Shown: one piece after another, positions 36,851 through 49,000 of the stretch
Numbering within the stretch: position 1 is the first letter of the stretch
How the letters are laid out: each line of letters opens with the position of its first letter
Source of the DNA: Ulota crispa
Lineage: Eukaryota > Streptophyta > Bryopsida > Orthotrichales > Orthotrichaceae
Length of the DNA: 64,000 nt
Reading direction: 5' to 3'
Assembly (NCBI GenBank): GCA_963920765.1
Contig: OY987242.1
Span: forward strand, 35,984,002-36,048,001
Program-made: the position numbers and the translations under genes
Notes under the pieces: model-generated
Told to the model about the DNA's origin: nothing
Databases searched by the model: none
Seen by the model: only the letters and a program-made list of their open reading frames with translations

Positions 36851-37659
36851 ACCATGTACATGAGCAAATATGTAATCACACAAGACATGACTTTTTAGAC
36901 TTTTGATTGAAACCTCAGTGGTTGACAGACACTCACTTCTCAAAAAAAGTGTCAATCTTCAATAAATTATTGAAAGCAGAAATACTCATCCTATAAGAGC
37001 CGATTTCCATTGGGGGTTGAAGGGGTGCACTCCTGAACCTCCAGCTTTGCAAAAGTTGACTAACATTAATGGACCTTCTGGACCCTAAACCGGAGCTTGC
37101 TTTCAAAAATGTACGTCTTGTGAAGACTTCAAAGTTTTTTGTTTTCTCTCCCCCTTGTCAACCTAGATGCTAGATGGGCCTCCAGTTCCGGTTACGAGAG
37201 GAAACTGACCCTAAAGTTGTTTGAATTGATATGGTGCATGTCTTCACTTGCTTTCTTTACTACTCTTTCTATTCAAAATTCAACGTGTTGATTATCTAAG
37301 CTCCATCCACAAATTGGGTGAAACCATTATTCATCCTTGTTACAAACATCAACAATATAAATGAATAAAATAAAGTAATGTTGAAAGGCTACTATTTAGA
37401 CCCAAAGTATTGCAAGCACAAGATTGGAAACTAAAAGAATTGCTTGTGAAAAATAAAATAGAGCATCATTTACACTAACACAACCTCTTTCAGAAATATT
37501 ATTTCATTTTCAACCTTCATATATTTGTAAAAAAGAAGTGAAGGTAACTTGTTTTTCTCAAATTGCTCAAAGTGTAGAAAATGTCAAAAAGTGCATGAAA
37601 TATGCCAAATGGTAGCACCCAAAGCTTTACTTACAACCTCCTCCACACAATTTATGTCT

Positions 37660-37819
37660 TTAACCCTTAAATGTCCCAAACGCCCTCTGTGGCCGTATGT
37701 CCACTGTATACCAATTGGGCAAAACGCGTTGTTCAGCATTGTTCAGCAGTTCAATTGTGAGGGTATTTTCAAAAAATACAGTCCCGTAGCTCATCTCCCA
37801 AGGGCCGTTTAGGGGTTAA
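37660..37819. mobile_element. P10: 160-bp TTAA-flanked element
   Basis: Ends read inward CCCTTAAATGTCCC and CCCCTAAACGGCCC. It is the smallest member, with a GTATGTCCACTG phrase similar to P5. Confidence 0.55.
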
Positions 37820-38960
37820 TACACCAAAATTTCACCCATGCAAATCCCTTCGTGCACAAGCACTAAAATCCATACCCTTCTTGACAATATCCTAAACACC
37901 TCCTGGTTTTTAGACTTTGTTTGTTTGCTAGAGATGAAAGAAGACAAAACTTATTTATAAAATAGGTCAAATTTTGTAAATAACTAAAAAGCAGTTTTCA
38001 AAAATTGCTATTTGTGAATACCAAGCGAAGTAAGGTAAGTTTCATCAATCAAACTCTTGCAATAATAAAAAGTTTCCTAATTATTTAAAGTTATATGAAA
38101 ATGTATTTTTTTTGTGTGTTTAAATATTGTTTTTAAATAGTGATACAAATGTTACATAGACCGATTTTTATCTAAAGAACATCTTTGACAAACCTTTACT
38201 TGACAATACTTTGATATATTACTTTAAAAAGAAGTACATTCACTTTGGACCAAATTCCTATTGTGACTTTATTTGTGTTTTGTTAGTTTTAGCAAATTTT
38301 GGATTGAAGATGTCAATTTAACTTGTATAAAACAATTGCAAATAAACCAATAGAAAAGCATATTTGTCTAATCCTTTATATAGTTGAAGATTCGATACAT
38401 GTAAAAATTTACATAAAGACAAATACACATGAAGCAAATACTTAATTGGCTTGCAAGAATTGCACTTATGGATGTGATGCATTTAGAAATTAATTAGTCG
38501 GATTTTAATCGTTGTTCTTAACGACTTATGATAAATTTATTTGTTGCTATTTATTTCTATAGTCTATTTTCTTTTTTTTAGGAGCTGCTTAGAAATAAAT
38601 CTTAAGTGGATTTTGTTTAGAAGACTTTGTGCATTTTTAATTCAATAGACAAAACATCAAACAATTTTGGGTTTAAGATATTCATGAGATTAAAAACATC
38701 AAAAGGGACATGAACCTTGACCTTGCCATGCTACATAATTTTGCTTTTTGGCAAAAGAACCTAGTTGTAATGAGTATATTATTTGTGTTAAATCCTTTGT
38801 AGTTGCAGTTTAGATAATATTACTTAGGTCAACTTTGAAATTGAAACTGAAACAAAGCATAGTATTTTTAAAACACGTTCCCAAATTAGTATGTTATTTT
38901 TGTTTCATGAAACTTTCATTTCAAATCACCTATTACATGCAAAAGGGTGACATACACACA
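37820..38960. other. AT-rich intergenic sequence
   Basis: No gene or paired repeat recognised. Confidence 0.4.
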
Positions 38961-38962
38961 TT

Positions 38963-38987
38963 TATAATATAATATAATATAATATAA
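38963..38987. repeat. AATAT microsatellite, left part
   Basis: A pure AATAT run; a matching run resumes at 39836-39865 beyond H2 and G2. The two elements probably split one microsatellite. Confidence 0.7.
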
Positions 38988-39390
38988 CTAGTGGACCCTT
39001 GTACCCACAGTTCTGGCGGAGGGCCATCACAGGAGGGGGTCCTTGCAAAAAATTAACATGAACTTCCTCATAATCATTTTCTTCAAGCTTCTTCTCTTTT
39101 CCATTCCAATGAGCTTACATGTACTATGCCTACTTACACATTTTGTCTCCTCTTGCAAGCAACCACCCCCTATTCCCGTGTATACCCCATCCCCAAGGAC
39201 GACCATAACCACCACATAACCATAGAAATAAGAATAACCTCCACATAACCATAGAAAAAAGAGTAACCGCCACATAACCGCCACTTAATCTTCTTGGAGC
39301 AACGCCCAACTACCCAACTAACAGAGATTTTATTCTATTATAGACACCCAACTACCCAACTAATGGAACCAAGCCTATTATTAGTATAGA
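38988..39390 (-). mobile_element. H2: Helitron-like element
   Basis: On the minus strand it starts TCTATACTAATAATAGG after an A (39391) and ends CTAG (38988-38991) before a T. A stem (GTGG/CCAC) lies at the 3' end but overlaps the CTAG, which is closer than usual. Inside, the CCACATAACC word is repeated at 39205-39280, and CCCAACTACCCAACTAA is repeated near the 5' end. Confidence 0.5.
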
Positions 39391-39394
39391 TATA

Positions 39395-39833
39395 GGGAAT
39401 TACTACAGCAACATCCTAAATGTTCACCTAAATTGCTAACAAGACACCCCTCTGAGCATGAAATTTGATAATTTAGTACTATTTTTGATTTATTAAGTGG
39501 TTCATCATTCATTCAATCACAACATTATCACCTCCTTGAAAAAAAACATGACAAGTACAAATGTTTGTTGAAATATTATTGCTCCAATTCTATAATTTGA
39601 TGTATTTTTTCTTTAGGTAACTCAAAAGTCCTATATTTTTAATTTGGAATTTAAGATTTTTTATTTTTTATTTTTATTTTTTTATTTTTATTTTTATAAC
39701 CTTAGAATAATAAAGGTGAAACAAATCTTTTGATCCAAATTAAAAAATGAGAAAAAATAGAATTAAAAATCACATTTTCATGTTCAAAGGGGGTGTCCCG
39801 TTAACAATTTAGGGTGTTGTTGTAGTAATTCCC
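39395..39833. mobile_element. G2: TA-flanked element with GGGAATTAC ends
   Basis: Ends read inward GGGAATTACTACAGCAACA and GGGAATTACTACAACAACAC. The body matches G1, including GAGCATGAAATTTGATAATT. TATA lies on both sides. Confidence 0.75.
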
Positions 39834-40065
39834 TATAATATAATATAATATAATATATAATATAAACTTGATTTTGAAAATGCAATTCAAAGTGACTATA
39901 CTATGACCTTTTTTTTAAATGATATTTTGGATGGAGCTTTTGTTTCTGTTCTTGTGACAGCAACACGAGCGAAACACGGAAACTCAGATACTATATAAAT
40001 GATACGGACTTAATCTTGCATTAAAATTTAGTCATATTGACTATAGTAGCATGAAAGGGTGGTGA

Positions 40066-40380
40066 CTCTACGGCAGCGTTCTTTTTAGTGGCGAATGAAT
40101 GCGCCCTTGTCACCTCGCCATTTGTGGATATCTGGAGGGAAAGATGAGCATAGGGACAAATTGTTCGCAACTGGCGAATTTTAGCCACTAAAATGAACCT
40201 TGCTCTACGTGGATATCTGGAGGGAAAGATGAGCATAGGGACAAATTGTTCGCAATTGGCGAATTTTAGCCACTAAAATGAACCTTGCTCTACGTGGATA
40301 TCTGGAGGGAAAGATGAGCATAGGGACAAATTGTTCGCAACTGGCGAATTTTAGCCACTAAAATGAACCTTGCTCTACGG
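40066..40380. mobile_element. N: hAT-type element with 8-bp target duplication
   Basis: CTCTACGG stands directly outside both ends (40066-40073 and 40373-40380), a perfect 8-bp duplication. The element proper is 40074-40372. Ends read inward CAGCGTTCTTTTTAGTGGC and CAAGGTTCATTTTAGTGGC (16 of 19 the same). An 8-bp duplication with CA-starting ends fits the hAT superfamily. It has no transposase. Confidence 0.85.
40124..40378. repeat. Three tandem 85-bp units inside and across the end of N
   Basis: Units start at 40124, 40209 and 40294. Only one base differs (C/T in GCAA(C/T)TGGCG). Each unit ends with the right tip of N plus CTCTAC, the first six bases of the target duplication, so amplification took place after insertion. 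Confidence 0.95.
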
Positions 40381-42099
40381 AATGTAATACGTACAAGGAA
40401 ACTGAGGTTTAAACTGTTATTTGAGGTGATTGGTTAATTATTATGTAAAACACATTGTAAGAGGTCATAGGTGCACTAAACTGTTTTAGATTTGTTATGT
40501 CACTTTTGTTTGCATATGTTCGTTGTTCAAACTTCAAGTTTGTCATTAAAAAACTGTTGCTTCAATATGTGCTATCTCAGTTAATTTCTAACAAAACAAT
40601 TGAAAATTAGTGAGATGGGCAACAACATTAGAGAGAATCTGGGGCCTTGACAAAAGCTTGATTTCCCATGAAGTATGAAGTTTATATGGCTTGCTGAACA
40701 AGAGTTCAACCAAGTATGATAACTACAATAAGGCTAAAATTGTGAACATCAATTGAAAGAGTAACTTATCATCAATTCTAATCATATCAAAACTAAAAAG
40801 CTCTTGAATGCAATTCTCATGGTGAAAAACACGATATTTGAAATCCGCACTATCAAATTGTTTGTCATCCAAATACTATGAAGAAAACACAATATAAGCA
40901 ACAATAAACATTGAGAACAAAGGAAACATACAGTAAGAAATGAATATAAAAGGGACTCTGTCCTTTTCTTCTTTCAAGAATTCAAATTCTATCAAGTGCA
41001 TGGTAACATTCAATCATGAAGAAAGGGGCTAGGTCTTGGGAAAAGGGGGATATACCTATATGATTGGCCATTAAAGATGCAAGGACCTAAGGACAGACAG
41101 TGTGGATTTCATCCAATGGAGCTAATTGGTCTCAAATTCAATACTTTAGTTAGCAAAAAAAACATTTTCCAATGTGTTTTAAGAAAAGCCCCAAGTTCGA
41201 AACTTCGGTATTCATGAAATTGATGTGGCTACAAAAACAATTTGGGTCGAAGTTTGGCTAAACTTAGCCACATGGGTGGGGTCAATAAGTGAAGTATTGA
41301 GTAAAGAACTCATGTTGTGAGTTTCCCAATGAAGGGGATGGGGCCTTTCTCAAGGACCAGTATCCACTGCCCTCTTCTAGCGGTCATTAGCCCCTGAGCA
41401 TCAGGAGTTGTTTTAGGGTTTAGGAAAAAATCGGGGTTTGATAGCCACTAGAGCTTGGAAAATTACATTCAGAAAAAGTGACTATAGGATTTGAAAAAGG
41501 ACTATCTTCTTTGCTAATGGGGACCAGTCACAACTATTTTCACCGTACAAATTAAGAGAAAAAATGAGATCAAGTTGTGGACCCCAATGATAGAATCTTG
41601 TTGCTGGGACGCTTGAAGGTTAACATTATCTCACCTAGATTATGGAATACCCACATTGTACCTTGAAATTGGTAATTTTAAGAGAAAAATAGAGTGGATA
41701 AGTGGAAGACGTGATACCTATTTGTATATAATCATAATGGAAATCTATGAAAGTTTAAATTTCTTAAGGAGAAACTTTACTAATTGAATCATATTTTGAG
41801 TGGATGTTAATTGCAAATTAGAATGCTTAGGCACCAAATCTTTTACTAATTATCTAAGGATTTGCAAGATTTTTGATTAGATAGGTGGATGTCATAGTTG
41901 TCACATTGGACCAAATGTTTGTCTATTGGCCCTTTCATTTGATTTGCCCAATTGAGCTTTTGCATGTTCAATGTAGTCAACTTATAGTTGGTTTTAGAAA
42001 AAAAAAAAAAAAAAAAAAAAAAGGTGAACATGGACTTACCTTGTACATGCTAATTACACACATGGTTACCAACATGGTGACTTTAAGTCCATGTCCTAA
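40381..42099. other. Intergenic sequence
   Basis: No gene or paired repeat recognised. A run of about 24 A lies at 41999-42022. Confidence 0.4.
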
Positions 42100-42592
42100 C
42101 TAGTATATAGGTACACGCTTTGCATGAGTAGGACATATATAAGTAATGCAACATTCAACTTTACAAAAATTTGATATTTCACAAATCAATTGGACTAGAA
42201 TCTCATTTTGATGTACAATACAAAAAATCAATGCCTCAAAGTTGGTTTATAATCTAATCCATGTGCACCATCATTTTGGTCCTTTTTTGAGATTAACCAT
42301 ACCAATTGCTTTCATCACAATGCTACTCTTTTATATTTGCGAGGAGGCAATTGGTGTTTTATTAGTTTTTAGCACATGGTTGGAGGGTGTTTGGTGTTTT
42401 ATATGTGGGGCATCTTTTATTGTTTCAACTTCCACCAAAAAGTTTTACAAAATTTTGGAAATGGACATGATTGAAGGGCACTTGGTGTTCTATATCTTGG
42501 GCATCCTTTGTTGCTTCAATTTATAACAAGAAATTCTAGAAGGTTTGAGAAAAGGGTGCACTTAGGAACATCCTCCCACTTAGTAGTATAGA
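42100..42592 (-). mobile_element. F2: Helitron-like element, both ends intact
   Basis: On the minus strand the 5' tip is TCTATACTACTAAGTGGGAG after an A (42593), and the 3' tip is CTAG (42100-42103) before a T. A stem CATGC-AAA-GCGTG (42114-42126) ends 10 nt before CTAG. These are the hallmarks of Helitrons (5' TC, 3' hairpin, CTRR, insertion between A and T, no target duplication). No Rep/helicase gene is present. Confidence 0.75.
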
Positions 42593-43542
42593 TATTTGCA
42601 CCTTAATTCTAGCATGGACAACCACGTTGCTAAATCAAAATCATGTCACACAATGAAAGGATAACACAATAGTTTCTCTTACTTTTTAATGTCAAAAACC
42701 CCAAAATGCAACATTGAATGGGAGTGCAAGTTTGTGCCAACTAGACTGCCAGCTTGCTTATCCTATCCAATGGCCAAAACTCACCTAAAGTAACAACCTT
42801 GGTGGACATCAAACTAGTACGGCTTGAGTCTATTGCAATAGTTGGATACCAATCCTACAAAGGCATATGTTAAACTTTGTTACAATGATCATTTTTGCTA
42901 TATTAAGCAAGCTAAATTTCATGTATTTAACTTTTTTGGGGTGTAACTTTGTGAAATGTATGGCAAATTGAAAACAAATTTCATACTAAATTTTTTTTAA
43001 ACAATAACACTTTTTTTTGGTTAAACAATTTTTTTGGTTAGTTAACTTGTAAATAATAAAAAGAGAAAGTCAAGCGCGCCAAAGATGAAAATAATGAAAT
43101 AACTTGGGTTCTTGGCATACGAGGTTCCGTCCTACCAAGTTTGAGTTATGGTCAATTGGCTTTTGTGAAGGGGATTTTGGACAAGAGTTTTTTTTTTTTT
43201 TTTTTTTTTTTTGTTACTTGCAACCTTTTGCTCAAAAATGATACTATTTTATTTTGAGAGAACATTTGGCAATAAGTTTTTGATTTGTTAACGGATGAAA
43301 CTACTCTATTGCTCCATGATCATGAGATGATCCTGCTCTCTTTGGATCAATGTGGATTATTTTTGACAGAAAATGGGTTGCCATCCATGTCCATGGATGT
43401 GAATAGCTTTGTGACTTCAGCAAAGATTTTTTCGCACTGCCCAAATTAGATGAAAAACAAAACCGCCCGACTCCAACTTGGTTGAGTCCAAATTTCTAGG
43501 AAACCCTGGTTTTGGGGCTAGATGGGACTTGAAATTCTCGTA
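42593..43542. other. AT-rich intergenic sequence
   Basis: Includes a T run of about 24 at 43190-43212. No gene or paired repeat recognised. Confidence 0.4.
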
Positions 43543-43781
43543 CAGTGAATATTGCATTTAGGTTGCCCCTACACTAATGGTTAACTATGCTTGGATTTCA
43601 CATGGTTTACAACTTGGACCTTGCTATTTTTTTTTGCAGCACCTTTGTAGTGGTTGCAAGGTCCTTTAAAACTGATTTTTTTGCACTAATTACAGTAATT
43701 AGTAATGAAAATCATTTTTATAATAGTAAAAGTGTAAGATATGAGAATTAGTGTGGGGCAACTTAAACACAATATTCAATG
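43543..43781. mobile_element. B4: family B miniature element
   Basis: Ends read inward CAGTGAATATTGCATTTAGG and CATTGAATATTGTGTTTAAG with TA outside each (43541-43542, 43782-43783). Confidence 0.7.
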
Positions 43782-43866
43782 TAGGTTCTGCAGTCTACGG
43801 TTGTAATCCCAAACATGATCTTCATAGTTACCTCAAGAGGCTTAAAAAAATTCATACTCAACACAC

Positions 43867-44276
43867 TACTGTAGGTTGAGATTTGAGAGCAGATTTGGCA
43901 GGTCCCTCCCAAATTGATTATTTTTTGAGAAGAACCCAATTTGGCATCAAATTTTGTAATTAAACAAAATTAAGCACTTTCAAAAAAGTTGTTATTATTT
44001 GGCATTCAATCAAAAAAATTAGTAGAATCAAGTCTTCTTCTAAGCATCTTCCACTTTCTAAAATTAGCTCTTGGTATAAAATTTGCAATAGATTGAGCCC
44101 TCTTAGAATCAATCTTGACCTTCCATTGTTAGTTAAGCTTAATGACTTTTATAATATTTGGCATTTTGATTTTTGATTTGTTTGACATTGGACATTTTTG
44201 AAAATTAATTTGTAGAATAATTAGGCAAAATTTTAGGGAATTAGTTTATGCCAAATCTGCTCTCAACCTACAAGTA
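43867..44276. mobile_element. R2: family R element, 410 bp
   Basis: Ends TACTGTAGGTTGAGA and, inverted, TACTTGTAGGTTGAGA, followed by GCAGATTTGGCA. The second copy of R1. Confidence 0.7.
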
Positions 44277-45693
44277 GTATTTACAAGTTAGTTTGTTTCA
44301 AAAACAAGCAGCTATGCTACTAGAGGCTAACTTATAATATTATAACAACACCATAACTTCAAACAAGGTACATACCTACACAAACGTTGTCAAGGTAGAT
44401 TTTCTTAATGCAAAACCTCCTCCTTGGCTAGGATTATAAAGCATGCCGCTCTATAAAGATAAAGTGAGAAATCTCACCATTTTTTTCCGAAACCAATGTA
44501 GAAATAATAATGGGTAAAAGTAATAATTTGCCTCCTATGTTGGAGTTGGTCAGTTTTGTCTTCCTTCGTGGTTCTCAATCTAATTGGGGTCTCTGAACTC
44601 AAATGGGAATTTCAAAATTCCTAATATAATCTCCTAATGGTAAATATCTAAACTCTTATACTTTTTGGCAAATAAAAGATCGGAGATTATTCACAATTGC
44701 TCCATAAAGCAGCATGCCCTCTAACCCCAACCCTTCCCTTCTGCAATCTAGAATCAATGAAAGAAGCAACTATGTTACAAAAAACTTTGTCCATGTAGTA
44801 TTAATCTTTTCTAATTAAAACACCTACTCAAACTTTCTCCAGGTAGCTTCTCTCAGTACAAAACCTCCTCCCTGCGTCAGCAAATTGGGGTGGATTAGTT
44901 CATTTTTTCCTTTTTTTTCGCTTGGTTTTTCTTCTTCTTTTTTTTTTTGGCATATTTGAGAACACAAGAGCAACACCTTGAGCAAATAGTAGTAACTACA
45001 GTAAGTGCCCATGAATCCCCCTATAATTTGAAGAAAATAAGACTAGTTCATATCATGCCCTTCAAAGGAGAAGAACATGTCAAAAAGGACATGGTTGGGA
45101 AAGTGTCAACCAAGGCTTTTGTACGGGGACAATCTCTTGCCAAATTAAAGCCCCATATGAAGGGTGGGTATTGACATCCAAAGGGACAACAAATCGCTTA
45201 GGGAATATGGTCTCGGGGCTCGCTCTTGCATCCCATCCCCTCATGACTCATACTAAAGCTACATAATCCATCCAAGATCCCCATATTGACCAGTAGTCTC
45301 ATAGCCCCCATTGGGCCACCCAAGTAGAGAAGGTCCAAGTTGAATCCAAACTCCGAAAAATAAAAAATAAAAATCTCCTTTTGTTTTTTTGTTTCTTTTT
45401 GCACCTTTTTATTTGTTTATGTCTTTTTTTGGGGCCCCTCACCCCTTCATCTGAGGGAACAATTGATTCCATTGCATTGCAAAACTCCAAATACATCAAT
45501 TGCATCATCTGCATCATTTTTGGATTTGCCAAGGGTGGAGACTGGTTCCAGGCCTTCAGACCTGCTGAATATGACTTTGTAGTAGGACCACTGACCACAG
45601 TCTAAGTTGGAGGCACCTATGTTTGATCATTTAAGCAATTCAGCAACAAATTTGTAATAATTTTTCCCATGTAGGAACTAGAAAGATAAAAAA
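44277..45693. other. Intergenic sequence with a family E remnant
   Basis: 44515-44660 resembles the inner arm of E2/E3 (GTCTCTGAACTCAAATGGG). The rest, including the frames at 44947-45605, is unassigned. Confidence 0.35.
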
Positions 45694-45695
45694 TA

Positions 45696-46097
45696 GGGGA
45701 AATTACAAATAGGGGCATGAAAACATAAAATATTACAAATAGATGTGCGATTTCAAAATAATTACAAATAGGGGCATGATTTAAAAAAATTGTATTTTCT
45801 TGTAAGTTTTTTTTGGTTTGGATATTGGTTGAGTTAGATATATCACATTGAACATTGGCTAATTTCCAAAAAAAATTAAAAGTTTCCAAAAGTAGCCATC
45901 CCCTTTACTAAAATTTCTTTATTTGAGCTTGATTTGGAGAGACCTTTAAGTTTTTTAGAAATTAGCTAACATTTAATGGGACGTGTCTAAATCAACCAAT
46001 GTCCAAACCAAAAAAATTACAAAAATTACAAATTTTTAAAAATTGTGCCCCTATTTGTGATATTTCACTTTTTCATGCCCATGTTTGTAATTTCCCC
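45696..46097. mobile_element. Q: TA-flanked element with GGGGAAATTAC ends
   Basis: Ends read inward GGGGAAATTACAAATAGGGG and GGGGAAATTACAAACATGGG, with TA at 45694-45695 and 46098-46099. The inverted similarity continues for over 100 bp per side, including GGTTTGGA(T/C)ATTGGTTGA. Confidence 0.75.
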
Positions 46098-46099
46098 TA

Positions 46100-49000
46100 A
46101 AAAAATATTAGGAATGCAAAATTTTCACAATTTTGTTTGTAAATCTGAAATCACTATGAGTTTTGGGAGTCAAAAAGTGTTACAAACCTACGGTCAATGT
46201 CTAAACGCATGCATCTTCAATCAACAAGCAGAACACTTCCTACTCATTGTGGTAGTAAGCAGGGTTTTTTTTTGTGGCGTTTAAGCGCCAGATTTGCAAT
46301 AGTAAGATTCCATATTAGCCAATGCAAGTATGTCCCTCTCAAAATCCACCTCCCTTGACATGGCACGTATTTGATTTACTGTTGAGCTACATGACCAAAA
46401 AAAATACCCTGGTAGTAAAGTAGGCGCACTCATCCCTGTCATGTCCCCATGGGCCTTACCTAACATTGTCAAGAATTAACAAATATAAATCAAACAATTA
46501 TAGGTAATTAAGTGATAGTTAAAGGTGATAAAGAGATGGTTGTGGGTGACTTGCATGATGGTTTTGAGTACCCATCCCACTATTTAAGAACCAACAAGCC
46601 TTGTTTTTAGCATCTCTTACACATGGTTCCTACAATTTTAGTGATTTTGGACTTTGAAAAATCTTTGTGAACTAATGCTTGCAATTGGAACCTTGAAATT
46701 GATGCCAATATTTTTGGTTTCCACTCCCAAACTTACAATGTTTTTTTCAAAGTTAGTCAATTTTTTTACCTACTCGTTACTCCAAAACCCTTATTTCCAC
46801 GCTTATGGGTGGGCCTACCTTAGAAGCAAAGGATATGTATTATGACTTTATTGTGGACACAATACTAAAGTAACTGAAATTAATTGATGTCCCACACAAG
46901 TCATCAAAGTTATTTCCTCAAAAAAATTTAACCAATCATAGAACAAAACATAAATAATATTTCTTAAACTTAGTCACTAACCAATAATTGCTCATTACAA
47001 AACTCTAAGCCTTCCCACCTTGCACCTAATTCCAACCAACATGTGTAGCTAAATCAATCCTTGCCAATACCTAGAACTTCTCTCTATTGATTAACTTAGG
47101 TATGGGGTGTTGTTAGCAATGGGTGCATCTCACCTTAGTGGTGCTACTCCTTACCCGTACCATGCATTGCTTGGGGAAAATTGGCAACCTTAGTTTCATG
47201 CACATACATCAATGTGAGGCCAAGGTGGAAAAGCTTTGATTTTTCATTGGTCAAAAAATGTAAGTGTGTAGGTATTTGCTATTAGGAGATTGAATTTAGG
47301 AATTTTGAATTCACAATTGGATTCAAAGACCTTGCTTCAACCTAGATTTACAAAGGAAGATACAACTGAATGACAACAAAATAGGGGGAAAATAAGAAAG
47401 AAAGAAGATCTCCTTGGTATATATATAGGTTAGATTTGAACCAATTTTCTTTCCATAAAATAGGATTTCAATTAGTTGAAAGGTATTAGGGTTTGACAAA
47501 TACTTATGAATTGGTGTAGAGTTGAATGGATATGGAAGGGTGGATATGGATTTAGGGATACATCAACATTCTCCAAGCCTCCAAGCCTCTTTTACAATTG
47601 CTTGCTTCTTCCACCTTTTGCTTTATATCTTAAGCCACTTGTGATGTGACATTTGTAACAACTTCTAAAAGTATGGTGTAGGCAATTATTGAATCACTAC
47701 TTAAAAACTTTGAGTTTGTTTTAATGGATGCCATTGTTTGTTTGGAATAATGTTACAAGTTTGCGTCCATTGTTTACAACTACTCATGAAAATCTTGCAA
47801 GCACAACAAATGCATGGCTCAAAGAAGGTGAATATCCTAAATCATAGAACTTACACTACTTTATACTTTTTATTAGAAACTTTGGTGATCAATCTCAACT
47901 TAATTGTGGATAACTAGAAGTTAGAAGGGCCCTTCCCCATCATATGGTAAAAAACTATGTTAATTTTAATTTTTTTCAAGGACGCAACAAAAGAAAAAAT
48001 TGTAGACTTCAAAGTCCAAACTTACAACATGACAACATCAAGAGATTCTAATCATAACAAATTAATTTGAAGATAATTGGTCAATGCAAAAACAACGTTT
48101 TTTGGAACAATAACCAAAACAACTTTGGAGGTAGAAGGATGGATATGGTGAGTGTTGGGAAATAAATTTAAAAAATTGGTATAACCTAAAGAATTGCACG
48201 AAAATTTCATAAATTTTGCAAAACCAAAAATAAAAATAGCTTAATTTGAAAGTTCAAAGTTACTACTTGGTATAACACACATTTGTGTTTGTGGGACCAT
48301 GGTGAAATATCTTGTTAATCTTTATAAACAAAAGTAGAAGTAAGAGTTATACCATTACTTTGTAGTTGGTCAAGTGGTCAAGTTTAACTCCTTTCAAAGG
48401 GGATTCTAGACTAATTAACAGTCTCTAGGGCGTTTGTTGTCTAGTCTAGATGAGAGTACAATAAGGGTACAATGGAGGTGGATTTGAGCATAATGGAAGA
48501 AAATTGTCTCTAATCAATTTGCAAAATAAAATGGGAAGTTCACAACCTTGGCTCAAAGAGCAATATTGGCTAGCACTTAGAGGAAACTTGCAGAACTTTG
48601 AAGAGCTAGTTGCTATCAATTTGGTTGGTAAGTGTCACGGATTGCCTAACAAATCTTTTTCCAATTCTTTCATCCTTCATGCAATTAGTATCCCCACCCA
48701 CATACATCCACTTGGCTGCTCCAAAGCCACATGCACATTGAGGCTATAAACCCATCTTGGAAGTTGCTCTAAATATCACACACATGATAGGCCCTTCTTT
48801 GCCATTTTTGATACTCTTACCTATTTCTCAATTAAGGATACCCTAAATTCAATTACAAATTCAGAATTTCCATGTATGGTTTCCTGATGGTAAATTCCTA
48901 TTTTCAAGTATTCTCTTAAGGGGAAATATGATTTGAGCTTTTCCACAATGGTCGCACAAACACTTAACCATGTGCAATGTGTGCAAAGCTCAAGTTTTAC

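Noticed and set aside
39027-39284. Hydrophobic minus-strand frame that looks like a membrane protein
   Set aside because: It translates the repeated CCACATAACC word inside element H2.
40124-40378. CRISPR-like array
   Set aside because: The 85-bp units are directly adjacent with no spacers, and the sequence is from a plant nuclear genome; it is a tandem copy of a transposon end.
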